A stretch of 10,462 nucleotides of DNA from Nitratifractor sp. (GTDB lineage: Bacteria > Campylobacterota > Campylobacteria > Campylobacterales > Sulfurovaceae): the NCBI GenBank assembly GCA_015490055.1, contig WFYP01000159.1:1-10462 (forward strand), read 5' to 3'. Both the position numbers and the translations under genes were made by a program. This document shows, in pieces, positions 1 through 6,315 of this stretch (positions are counted from its first letter, which is position 1; each line of letters begins with the position of its first letter). Below the pieces are notes generated by a model. The model made no database searches and was not told the DNA's origin. It was given only the letters and a program-made list of their open reading frames with translations.

Positions 1-47
1 CTCTTGTGTTATTAAATGTTGTATATAGTGCGTAACTTAAGTTATAA

Positions 48-311
48 AAAGAGAAGAATGTAAAGACTATACTTGAGCAATTAGCCTTTTATAAAAAGGC
101 ACATAAAAAAGATAGCCAACATCAACTTTGGCAAGAGGGATATCAGCCAAAGTTAATACAGTCGAATAAAATGATGAGAGAGAAGATAGAGTATATTCAC
201 AATAATCCTATCAAGAGAGGATATGTAGATGAAAATTGGCATTGGCGGTATAGTAGTGTTAGGGATTATATGGGGTTAGAAGGGTTGATAGATATTGAAA
301 GGTTTGTTTGA
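48..311 (+). pseudogene. C-terminal relic of a REP-associated tyrosine transposase (RAYT, Y1/IS200-like superfamily)
   Basis: An 87-codon open stretch ending at TGA 309-311 reads as the C-terminal part of a RAYT. Recognisable pieces are LEQLAFYKKAHKKDSQ, HQLWQEGYQPKLIQ, the hallmark YIHNNPIKRGYV (fragment residues 49-60) and the closing WRYSSVRDYMGLEGLID. Family members are usually about 150-250 residues, with the catalytic HUH motif in the N-terminal half; that half is absent here. In-frame TAA codons at 45-47 and 33-35 close the frame upstream, there is no start codon at the fragment's beginning, and bases 1-44 do not continue the family in any frame. It is therefore a 5'-truncated, inactive relic. 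It is the only plus-strand gene-like sequence and runs convergent to purN. RAYTs nick and move REP palindromes, which fits the REP-like repeats in the neighbouring gaps. Confidence 0.85.
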
Positions 312-335
312 TATTTTTTGTGGTTGGCATATACA

Positions 336-356
336 CTCCCAAATGCAATTTGGGAG
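336..356. repeat. Perfect 9-bp inverted repeat between the RAYT relic and purN
   Basis: CTCCCAAAT (336-344) and ATTTGGGAG (348-356) are perfectly complementary around a GCA loop. The hairpin lies 25 bp after the RAYT relic's stop and 27 bp past the purN stop, so it sits where the two convergent genes meet. Neither strand has a T-run after the stem, so it is not a standard intrinsic terminator. The CCCAAAT/ATTTGGG arms with central TGCA resemble the outer ends of the long fold-back at 4771-4941. A REP-like element or a repeat scar is the most likely reading. Confidence 0.6.
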
Positions 357-382
357 AGAGGGTGCTTCGGAAGAAATGTACT

Positions 383-940
383 CTAGCCTAATAGTAACTG
401 CTTTACAACTCTAGGATATATCCTATGCTCTATATCTTTAATTTTAGCGTTAAACTCTTCCCAATTTAAGCCATTGCTATTAAAGCACTCTTGGGCTAAG
501 ATTTTTCCAGCGTCTAGTTCGCTTGTTACTTGGTGGACTGTTACGCCGGCTACTTGCATATCGCTGTTGAATGATTGTTCTATTGCGTTAGAGCCTTTGA
601 ATAGTGGTAGTAGTGAGGGGTGGATGTTTATTATGTTTTCGAAAGCATCTACAAATATTGGGGTTAGTATTCGCATAAAGCCTGCTAGTACTATTAAATC
701 TGGATTGTATGGATTTAGTGTAGCTACTAATGCTTTGTCGTACTCTTCTCTTGAATTAAAGTTTTTATGCTCTAATATCTCTGTTTTTATGCCAAATTTT
801 TTTGCTCTCTCAATTCCGTAGGCATTAGCTTTGTTGCTTAAGGCACAAACAATTTCAATCTCTTTTGATTCTTGCACAGCTTCGGCAATCGCTTCTAAGT
901 TAGTTCCATTTCCGCTAAATAAAATTACTATTTTTTTCAT
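383..940 (-). CDS. purN: Phosphoribosylglycinamide formyltransferase (GAR transformylase)
   Basis: Cytoplasmic enzyme of de novo purine synthesis that transfers the formyl group of 10-formyl-tetrahydrofolate to glycinamide ribonucleotide. The 185-residue product is close to the usual length (E. coli about 212). It shows the N-terminal phosphate-binding segment LFSGNGTNLEAI (7-18), the folate-site strand LAGFMRIL (85-92), the catalytic NIH of IINIHPSLLP (N105, H107) and the catalytic Asp of ELDAGKI (D143). These correspond to N106, H108 and D144 of E. coli PurN. The start is the family-typical MKKIVILFSGNGTN, and no Shine-Dalgarno precedes it. A TATAAT box lies only 6 nt upstream, suggesting leaderless expression. 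The gene follows dnaE in the same direction, but a 164-bp gap with repeats and its own -10 box argue for separate transcription. Confidence 0.95.
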   Translation of the reverse strand: MKKIVILFSGNGTNLEAIAEAVQESKEIEIVCALSNKANAYGIERAKKFGIKTEILEHKNFNSREEYDKALVATLNPYNPDLIVLAGFMRILTPIFVDAFENIINIHPSLLPLFKGSNAIEQSFNSDMQVAGVTVHQVTSELDAGKILAQECFNSNGLNWEEFNAKIKDIEHRIYPRVVKQLLLG

Positions 941-946
941 ATGAGA

Positions 947-952
947 ATTATA
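947..952 (-). promoter_or_regulatory. Consensus -10 box for purN, placed for a leaderless transcript
   Basis: The minus strand reads TATAAT, six of six consensus bases, with its last base 6 nt before the purN ATG. Transcription normally begins about 7 nt after the -10, which would place the first transcribed base at or beside the A of the start codon. The bases between are not a Shine-Dalgarno. T-rich DNA (TTTTTACT) lies upstream, and no good -35 is seen, as is common in Campylobacterota. A more distant promoter giving a leader without a Shine-Dalgarno cannot be excluded. Confidence 0.5.
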
Positions 953-1011
953 CAGAGATTAGTAAAAAGTGACCTTATATAATATATAACGAAGTGTAAA
1001 AATTAAACTGG

Positions 1012-1054
1012 CATTGCAGTCGTTGTTCTCCGTTTTCATGGAGATGACGCAATG
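1012..1054. repeat. REP-like palindrome between purN and dnaE
   Basis: Nested inverted repeat. The outer arms are CATTGC (1012-1017) and GCAATG (1049-1054); these are extended by GTC (1019-1021) against GAC (1046-1048) past one bulged A. The apical stem is TCTCC (1027-1031) and GGAGA (1040-1044) around an 8-nt loop. The layout, a short stem with N8 loop inside a CATTGC-GTC outer stem, resembles the dispersed small palindromes of bacterial genomes such as REPs and the Neisseria dRS3 type. No T-run follows on the minus strand, so it is not an obvious terminator for dnaE. It lies 51 bp past the dnaE stop, beyond the heptamer array. Confidence 0.6.
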
Positions 1055-1070
1055 GCTAGTATTCTTATGT

Positions 1071-1105
1071 AGCTTTCTGCTTCTAGCTTTCAGCTTTAAG
1101 CTTAC
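1071..1105. repeat. Five-unit 7-bp tandem repeat directly after the dnaE stop
   Basis: On the plus strand the units are AGCTTTC (1071), TGCTTCT (1078), AGCTTTC (1085), AGCTTTA (1092) and AGCTTAC (1099), all in exact 7-bp phase. The last base of the final unit falls in the dnaE stop codon (1105-1107). Two units are identical; the others differ from AGCTTTC at one to three positions. On the minus strand this is an AAAGCT-rich array entered straight after dnaE translation ends. A heptamer array of different sequence occupies the same place after the DJ-1-family gene (4983-5010). Function unknown. Confidence 0.6.
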
Positions 1106-4100
1106 TAAACCGCCTCTTCAACATCAAAACCAAGGTTTACTGCATCTTTAATGAACTCTTGCGATACTTTCATTTTAGACTCTATTACTACATCTGCTAA
1201 TTTGGAGCGTACTTTTAGCGATAGTGGGTGTCTGCCTGGGTAGCGTTGGGCTAGGCACATTAGCTCTTCGGCTATTCTTGAGTCTGGCATAAGGTTTATG
1301 GCTATAATTATAGGTGGTAAATCTGGCTCTGGTGTGTAGCTCTCTTCTCTTTTTATCTTTACCTTCTCTTTTGCGGCCTTATCTAACGACTCTATCTTCA
1401 TAATAGAGAGTCTGGTAAATTCATCATTTTTGCTAATTTTAACTTTAAAGGCTATTGGCTCATTTATATTAAACTTCTCTTCTAAGAGTTTAATATGTTT
1501 TTCAAATAGCATTAACTCAATGTTTCCGTGCAAGTCTAGTAGAGTTGCTATTCCAAATTTATTACCTTTTTTAGATATTTTCTCTTTAATCTCTTCGATT
1601 CTACCAACTAAAATAGCTTCTGAACCATCGCTAAGTTCATCTAAGTCTGAACTTAAGGTGTAGTTTATGCCCTCTAATTTCTCTCTATACTCATCTAATG
1701 GGTGCCCTGATACATAGAATCCTAATGTATCTTTCTCGAATGCTAGTATCTCTAGTGGTTCGAACTCTTCTACATTGTTTAACTCTATCTCTACACTTGT
1801 CATCTCTTCTCCGCCACCAAATAGCGAGCCTTCTGCCTGTTTTTTAGCTTGTGCAGATTTTTGAGCTGCTTCTATAATATCTTCGATTTGCATAATCATT
1901 GCTCGTCTGCTGTATCCGAAACTATCCAATGCACCAGATTTAATTAATGACTCTATAACTTTTTTATTAACTTTAGAAGAGTCAATTCTTGATACAAAGT
2001 CGCTCAAGTCTTTAAATGGCTCATCGCCTCTTGCCTCTAAAATAGATGCAATCGCAATATCCCCTGCACCTTTAATTGCACCAAGTCCAAATAGAATTAC
2101 CTCTTTATCATCTTGATTTGCTGCTATAAACTTTAGCCCAGATTTATTAATATCTGGTGGCAAAAGCTCTATACCCATTCGCTTAACTTCTTCTACATAC
2201 TTCACAACTTTGGTAGTATTATCTTTCTCCAAAGTTAGCTGTGCTGCCATAAAGTCTGTTGGGTAGTAGCACTTTAAGTAAGAGGTATAAAAGGTAACCA
2301 TTGCATAAGCTGCTGAGTGTGATTTGTTAAAACCATACCCTGCAAATTTTACAATCAAGTCGAAAAGCTCTTCGGCTGTTGCTTTATCGAAGCCTTTTTT
2401 CTCTGCTCCATCTGCAAATTCGCCTTTAAGTTTATCCATCTCCTCTTTAATCTTTTTACCCATTGCACGACGCACTAAGTCTGCACCACCAAGGCTAAAG
2501 CCACCAATAGTTTGCACAATTTGCATAACTTGCTCTTGATAAACAATAACTCCATAAGTTGGCTTTAGTATAGGCTCTAACTCTGGGAACATATAGGTAA
2601 TTTCTGCTCTACCATGCTTACGCTCGACGAAGTCATCTAGCATACCAGACTCCATAGGTCCAGGACGATAGAGTGCTAGCATTGCAATAATATCTTCAAA
2701 ACCTGTAGGCTTTAGTTTTTTAGCCAAATCTTGCATACCTGCCGATTCTATCTGAAATAGTCCCAAAGTTTCACCAGTAGAGATATATTCATAAACTTTA
2801 GGGTCTTGTATATCAACTGCTAAGAAGTCGATATCTAAGCCGTGTCGCCCTTTTACAAGTTTTAGGGCTTCATCAACAACTGTTAGCGTCTTTAATCCCA
2901 AGAAGTCGAATTTAATTAAATCGACATCCTCTACAAATTTACCATTATACTGTGTTGCCAAAGTATCTTGACCACTCGGTTTAAAGAGTGGTGTCTTTTT
3001 CCAAAGCTCTTCGTTGCTAATAACCACACCAGCAGCGTGAGTACCGGCATTTCTATTTAATCCCTCTAGTGCTTTAGAGAATTTCCAAACTCGTGCAGCT
3101 TGTGGGTCGCTCTCTATAAGTTCTGCAATTTTTGGCTCTTTCTCATACGCTTTTTCTAAGTTTATACCAAGCTCATCTGGAATAAGCTTTGCCATTGCAT
3201 CAGCTTTTGCATATGGCATATCAAGTACTCTTGCAACATCTCTGATAACACCTTTTGCAAGCAGTTTACCAAAAGTAATAATTTGTGCAACATTATAACG
3301 CCCATATTTTCGTACAACATAATCTATAATCTCTTGACGGCGGCTTTGGCAAAAGTCCATATCAATATCGGGCATCGATACACGCTCTGGGTTTAAGAAA
3401 CGCTCAAAAAGCAGACCATAAGGCATTGGGTCTATATCGGTAATCTTAAGAGAAAAGGCAACCAAACTACCAGCTGCCGAACCTCTACCTGGTCCTACTG
3501 GAATATGCATCTCTTTAGCTTCACGCACGAAATCCCAAACAATTAGCATATATCCAGGGAACTTCATACCATTTATAATATCTATCTCGGTTTGAAGCCT
3601 ATCTCTATACTCTTGATGCTTGCTTGTCTCTACATATTTTAATCTCTCTTCTAATCCGGCTCTTGCTTCGTGTTCAAAAAGTACAATATCGTTAGCAAGC
3701 GAGTACTCTAACTCTGGCTCTGGCAACTCTAAGCCAGCAAGTTGGGCTCTCTCTCTTGTAAATTTAAAATTTGGTGGCGTTGGGTTACCTAGTTTTATCT
3801 CTAAATTACACTTATCTACAATCTCTTGAGTTGCTTCTATCGCTTCTGGAATATCTGCGTAAAGCCTTGCTATCTCCTCTGGTGATTTTACATAAAATTC
3901 GTGCACAGAGTGGCGTAAGCGATTTGGGTCGTCGTAGAGTTTGTTCATTGCGATACACATAAATGCTTCATGTGCTTCGGCATCTTCTTTATATGTGTAG
4001 TGGGTGTCATTAGTCGCAACTATTTTAATGCCTGTCTCTTGTGATAGGCGTATAATATCTTCATCTATTCTTAACTGGTCGCCAATTCCATGACGCATAA

Positions 4101-4647
4101 TTTCTAAGTAAAAGTCATCTCCAAAAATCTCTTTATACTCAAGGGCTACTTTTTTTGCACCTTCGTAGCCTTTTGCTCCTGCTTTTAAGTTACGCTCACT
4201 TAAATTTAGGTGCCAGTTTACTTCGCCTTGCAGACAAGCAGCTGAGCATACTAAACCTTCGCTATGCTCTCTTAAAAGTTTTTTGTTAATTCTTGGGTAG
4301 TAGTAGAAGCCGTGTATATAAGCTTGAGAGCTTAGAAACATTAAGTTTTTATACCCAACATCATTTTTAGCATAAAGGCACAAATGGTAACGCTGACGAA
4401 TAGATTTATCGCCCAAATCATCACTATTGTGCAAATAAGCTTCCATACCAATTACTGGCTTTATTCCCTCTTTACGCATAGCGTTATAAAAAGCGATTGC
4501 ACCAAACATATTACCATGGTCTGTCATAGCCACAGACTCCATACCAAGCTCTTTTATTCGTTTAGCAAGCACATTAATTTTATTAGCACCATCTAGTAAA
4601 GAGTATTCTGTATGTAGATGTAGATGGGTAAATTTAGGTGTGGACAT
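1105..4647 (-). CDS. dnaE: DNA polymerase III subunit alpha (replicative polymerase)
   Basis: Catalytic subunit of the chromosomal replicase. At 1180 residues it matches the DnaE1 type (E. coli 1160). Domains in order: N-terminal PHP domain (about 5-220, beginning FTHLHLHTEYSLLDG); palm and catalytic core (about 290-600) with PGRGSAAGS (386-394) and the PDIDMDF motif (426-432) carrying D427 and D429; the third catalytic Asp D581 in KFDFLGLKTL; fingers with YQEQVMQI and GYGFNKSHSAAYA (770-782); tandem helix-hairpin-helix region (about 830-910); a putative beta-clamp motif QAEGSLF (937-943); an OB fold (about 1010-1085); and a C-terminal tau-binding-like domain. PHP metal ligands H10, H12, D19, H44, E69, H88, C134, D214 and H216 all appear present. 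The start fits an AAGG six bases upstream of ATG. No intein or frameshift is seen. Confidence 0.97.
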   Translation of the reverse strand: MSTPKFTHLHLHTEYSLLDGANKINVLAKRIKELGMESVAMTDHGNMFGAIAFYNAMRKEGIKPVIGMEAYLHNSDDLGDKSIRQRYHLCLYAKNDVGYKNLMFLSSQAYIHGFYYYPRINKKLLREHSEGLVCSAACLQGEVNWHLNLSERNLKAGAKGYEGAKKVALEYKEIFGDDFYLEIMRHGIGDQLRIDEDIIRLSQETGIKIVATNDTHYTYKEDAEAHEAFMCIAMNKLYDDPNRLRHSVHEFYVKSPEEIARLYADIPEAIEATQEIVDKCNLEIKLGNPTPPNFKFTRERAQLAGLELPEPELEYSLANDIVLFEHEARAGLEERLKYVETSKHQEYRDRLQTEIDIINGMKFPGYMLIVWDFVREAKEMHIPVGPGRGSAAGSLVAFSLKITDIDPMPYGLLFERFLNPERVSMPDIDMDFCQSRRQEIIDYVVRKYGRYNVAQIITFGKLLAKGVIRDVARVLDMPYAKADAMAKLIPDELGINLEKAYEKEPKIAELIESDPQAARVWKFSKALEGLNRNAGTHAAGVVISNEELWKKTPLFKPSGQDTLATQYNGKFVEDVDLIKFDFLGLKTLTVVDEALKLVKGRHGLDIDFLAVDIQDPKVYEYISTGETLGLFQIESAGMQDLAKKLKPTGFEDIIAMLALYRPGPMESGMLDDFVERKHGRAEITYMFPELEPILKPTYGVIVYQEQVMQIVQTIGGFSLGGADLVRRAMGKKIKEEMDKLKGEFADGAEKKGFDKATAEELFDLIVKFAGYGFNKSHSAAYAMVTFYTSYLKCYYPTDFMAAQLTLEKDNTTKVVKYVEEVKRMGIELLPPDINKSGLKFIAANQDDKEVILFGLGAIKGAGDIAIASILEARGDEPFKDLSDFVSRIDSSKVNKKVIESLIKSGALDSFGYSRRAMIMQIEDIIEAAQKSAQAKKQAEGSLFGGGEEMTSVEIELNNVEEFEPLEILAFEKDTLGFYVSGHPLDEYREKLEGINYTLSSDLDELSDGSEAILVGRIEEIKEKISKKGNKFGIATLLDLHGNIELMLFEKHIKLLEEKFNINEPIAFKVKISKNDEFTRLSIMKIESLDKAAKEKVKIKREESYTPEPDLPPIIIAINLMPDSRIAEELMCLAQRYPGRHPLSLKVRSKLADVVIESKMKVSQEFIKDAVNLGFDVEEAV

Positions 4648-4688
4648 TTATAGCCTTTTGTATATTTTTATAATTTATAATTTATTTG

Positions 4689-4697
4689 ATTGTAGCA
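4689..4697 (-). promoter_or_regulatory. Candidate extended -10 promoter of dnaE
   Basis: The minus strand reads TGCTACAAT, a TGn extension followed by a 5-of-6 match to TATAAT, upstream of the dnaE ATG (4647). It would give a leader of about 35 nt containing the AAAGG ribosome binding site. No -35 match is seen at 17-18 bp. AT-rich repeats between this box and the start (TATAAA twice) offer weaker alternatives. Confidence 0.4.
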
Positions 4698-4770
4698 TTT
4701 TTTTATTAAATTTAGGATTTATTTATTCGTTGATAGTTAATGGTTTTTGTTGTGGTTTTCTGTGGATATA

Positions 4771-4941
4771 TTAACCCAAATAATGCATCATAGATTAGCA
4801 ATCTTTAACAAATCATTTCGTCTAGGGCATTTACAAAAATCCATCAATTAACCTTCGGGTTAATTGATGGATTTTTGCAAACACCCTAAACAAAAGCATT
4901 TGCCAAATCTTTGCTAATTCTAATGCAAAATTTGGGTTTAA
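4771..4941. repeat. 171-bp imperfect fold-back (long inverted repeat) between dnaE and the DJ-1-family gene
   Basis: Two arms of about 83 bp meet at a TTCG loop (4854-4857). The inner 20 bp are perfect. Outside that, pairing continues with scattered mismatches: AGGG/CCCT (4824-4827 with 4884-4887), CAAAT/ATTTG, ATTAGCAA/TTGCTAAT (4794-4801 with 4911-4918), TGCAT/ATGCA (4784-4788 with 4923-4927) and AACCCAAAT/ATTTGGGTT (4773-4781 with 4930-4938). No open frame is evident inside. It occupies most of the 360-bp gap and is probably a MITE-like or fold-back element. It might instead be a structured RNA or a decayed double hairpin. Confidence 0.8.
4834..4877. terminator. 20-bp perfect hairpin with TTCG loop; probable bidirectional intrinsic terminator
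   Basis: CAAAAATCC and the following bases (4834-4853) pair perfectly with 4858-4877. On the plus strand the loop is the very stable C(UUCG)G tetraloop; on the minus strand it reads CGAA. The stem ends in AAAAA on one side and TTTTT on the other, so transcripts from either strand end in a U-tract, as in bidirectional terminators. It would end transcription from the DJ-1-family gene before dnaE. The stem is only moderately GC-rich, so termination strength is uncertain. Confidence 0.55.
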
Positions 4942-4957
4942 GGCTCTTTAGGTTTAA

Positions 4958-4983
4958 GGGCAGACACATAGGTCTGCCCCTAC
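4958..4983 (-). repeat. REP-like element with GTAG foot
   Basis: On the minus strand GTAG (4983-4980) is followed at once by GGGCAGAC, a 6-nt loop and GTCTGCCC, a perfect 8-bp GC-rich stem (4958-4965 with 4972-4979). A GTAG-type tetranucleotide at the 5' foot of a hairpin is the signature recognised by RAYT transposases in REP elements. The element lies 24 bp past the DJ-1-family stop, just beyond a heptamer array. No T-run follows it, so termination is not its obvious role. Confidence 0.65.
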
Positions 4984-5010
4984 AATCAACAATCAACTAT
5001 TAACTCTCTA
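4983..5010. repeat. 7-bp tandem units running into the DJ-1-family stop codon
   Basis: On the plus strand CAATCAA occurs twice in exact tandem (4983-4989, 4990-4996), followed in the same 7-bp phase by CTATTAA (4997-5003) and CTCTCTA (5004-5010), whose last three bases are the complement of the stop codon. The degenerate outer units are weak on their own. The exact pair and the same arrangement after dnaE support a real heptamer array. Confidence 0.5.
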
Positions 5011-5574
5011 TTCTTGACAATACTTTGCTAATGTGCCACTTTTTACTGCTTCGAAACTATCTGTTCCTACTAATTGGCGTACAATTTCTAATGCGAAGCA
5101 GATGGCTGTTGCTGGTCCTTGTGATGTTATTACTTTATCATCTACAACTACAATATCATCAACTCTATCTTCTGGACGAATTTTCTCTTCTACGCTTGGA
5201 TAGCAAGTATATTTTTTACTTAATACTCCAGCTACATGTAAAGCATAAGGTGCGGCACACATTGCTGCTACCCATTTGCCTTGAGTTTTAAACTCTTTAA
5301 TCACTTTTTGTGAGAGTTCATTTTCTGCTAATCTATTGGTTCCACCCCAGCCACCAGGTAATACAACAATATCAAATTCATCAATATTTACTGTTTTTAA
5401 AGGTACATCAGCTTCTACAGTAATGCCATTTCCACCTAAAACTAAATTTGTCTCGAACTCATCTGGCAGATACGCACTTTGCACCTCTAAACCACCGCGT
5501 CTTAAAATATCTATAATTGTTACCGCTTCTATCTCTTCGAAGCCCTCTGCTAATAATACTAATGCACTTGCCAT
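5008..5574 (-). CDS. DJ-1/PfpI family protein (DJ-1/ThiJ/YajL-like)
   Basis: A 188-residue single-domain cytoplasmic protein of the DJ-1 superfamily, close to human DJ-1 in length (189). The N-terminal AEGFEEIEAV (9-18) matches the DJ-1 motif, with E16 equivalent to DJ-1 E18. LPGGWGGTNRL (72-82) is the conserved glycine loop, and the nucleophile elbow AAMCAAPYAL (103-111) carries C106, equivalent to DJ-1 C106. SQGPATAICFALEIV (151-165) is the typical C-terminal helix. Family roles include protection against oxidants and carbonyl damage; deglycase, glyoxalase and chaperone activities have been reported and debated, so no specific reaction is assigned. AAGGA lies 6 nt before ATG. The gene has its own strong promoter and is bounded upstream by the efp terminator, so it is probably monocistronic. 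Confidence 0.92.
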   Translation of the reverse strand: MASALVLLAEGFEEIEAVTIIDILRRGGLEVQSAYLPDEFETNLVLGGNGITVEADVPLKTVNIDEFDIVVLPGGWGGTNRLAENELSQKVIKEFKTQGKWVAAMCAAPYALHVAGVLSKKYTCYPSVEEKIRPEDRVDDIVVVDDKVITSQGPATAICFALEIVRQLVGTDSFEAVKSGTLAKYCQE

Positions 5575-5604
5575 AATTTATCCTTTAAAAAAATGATATT
5601 CTCT

Positions 5605-5633
5605 ATTATATCACAAAAAAAATAGTTTGTAAT
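5605..5633 (-). promoter_or_regulatory. Strong sigma-70-type promoter of the DJ-1-family gene
   Basis: On the minus strand a perfect TATAAT (5610-5605) is preceded by TGA, an extended -10. Seventeen bp further upstream is ATTACA (5633-5628), four of six matches to TTGACA. The expected start near 5598 gives a leader of about 24 nt that includes the AAGGA ribosome binding site. This is the best promoter in the window. Confidence 0.7.
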
Positions 5634-5710
5634 CTGTAAGTCGAAAAAATTTTAAATAAGTTAAGAAGAGGTACAGTCAAGAGACCATACCCAATAGTAG
5701 ATTTATAGTA

Positions 5711-5736
5711 AAAAAGAGAGTTTTATTTAACTCTCT
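5711..5736 (-). terminator. Intrinsic terminator of efp, folded around its stop codon
   Basis: The minus strand reads AGAGAGTT (5736-5729), loop AAATAA, then AACTCTCT (5722-5715) running into a T5 tract (5715-5711). The efp stop codon TAA lies in the loop, so the upstream arm is coding sequence for the last residues (...LERVK). A terminating ribosome would cover this arm, so hairpin formation probably follows ribosome release. Confidence 0.75.
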
Positions 5737-6289
5737 CTAGGTATTTACCCTCTACAGTATCTACCTTGATTTTTTCGCCCTCTAGTACATGGAATGGAAC
5801 TTGAACAACTGCTCCACTCTCTAAAGTAGCTGGCTTTTTACCACCTTGTGAATCACCCTTAAAGTTTGGTGGAGTCTCTACAATTTTAAGAACTACTGTT
5901 TGTGGAATCTCTACACTAATTGCTTGCCCATTGTGGAATAGAATCTCTGCTTCCATACCATCTATCATAAAGTCAAAAGTCTCTTTGCCTACTTGCTCGT
6001 GTGTTAAACCAATTTGATCAAATGTAGTTGTATCCATAAATTGCAAGAATTCACCATCGTCATAAAGATATTGCATAGTTTTTTGCTCTAACTCTGGTAC
6101 TTCAAATTTATCACCAGCATGTACTGTTTTTTCTATAACTTTACCAGTTTTTAAATTTTTAATTTTCATTCTTACAAATGCCGCACCTTTACCTGGTTTA
6201 ACATGTAAAAACTCTACTACTTTATATGGGTTACCGTCTAACTCTAGTCGAACACCCTTTTTAATATCGCCCATTCCTATTGTTGCCAT
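5723..6289 (-). CDS. efp: Translation elongation factor P
   Basis: EF-P binds ribosomes stalled at polyproline stretches, between the P and E sites, and stimulates peptide-bond formation. The 188-residue length is exactly typical. The N-terminal KOW-like domain carries the tip loop HVKPGKGAAFVRMK (29-42) with K34 at the position modified in E. coli EF-P; two OB-fold domains follow. The C-terminal KPATLESGAVVQVPFHVLEG matches the EF-P signature region. A good AGGAG lies 6 nt before ATG. The gene sits 107 bp downstream of the RND operon with its own extended -10 and terminator, so it is probably a single-gene unit. The lysine-modification enzymes are not in this window. Confidence 0.97.
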   Translation of the reverse strand: MATIGMGDIKKGVRLELDGNPYKVVEFLHVKPGKGAAFVRMKIKNLKTGKVIEKTVHAGDKFEVPELEQKTMQYLYDDGEFLQFMDTTTFDQIGLTHEQVGKETFDFMIDGMEAEILFHNGQAISVEIPQTVVLKIVETPPNFKGDSQGGKKPATLESGAVVQVPFHVLEGEKIKVDTVEGKYLERVK

Positions 6290-6315
6290 AAATTACTCCT
6301 AAAAAAAATTAGGGT

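Noticed and set aside
1..47. Continuation of the RAYT relic upstream
   Set aside because: All three plus frames hit stops within these bases and none shows RAYT residues, so the family match begins near 48.
336..356. Intrinsic terminator shared by purN and the RAYT relic
   Set aside because: The stem is perfect but neither strand has a T-tract after it; treated as a repeat.
1071..1105. CRISPR-like array
   Set aside because: Units are 7 bp with no spacers; this is a short tandem repeat.
1105..4647. Intein or split in dnaE
   Set aside because: All DnaE domains run in order at the normal length without an inserted block.
4648..5007. A riboswitch, small gene or tRNA in the 360-bp gap upstream of dnaE
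   Set aside because: The gap is explained by a promoter, the fold-back, the REP hairpin and the heptamers. I see no tRNA fold, no known riboswitch core and no open frame with a ribosome binding site.
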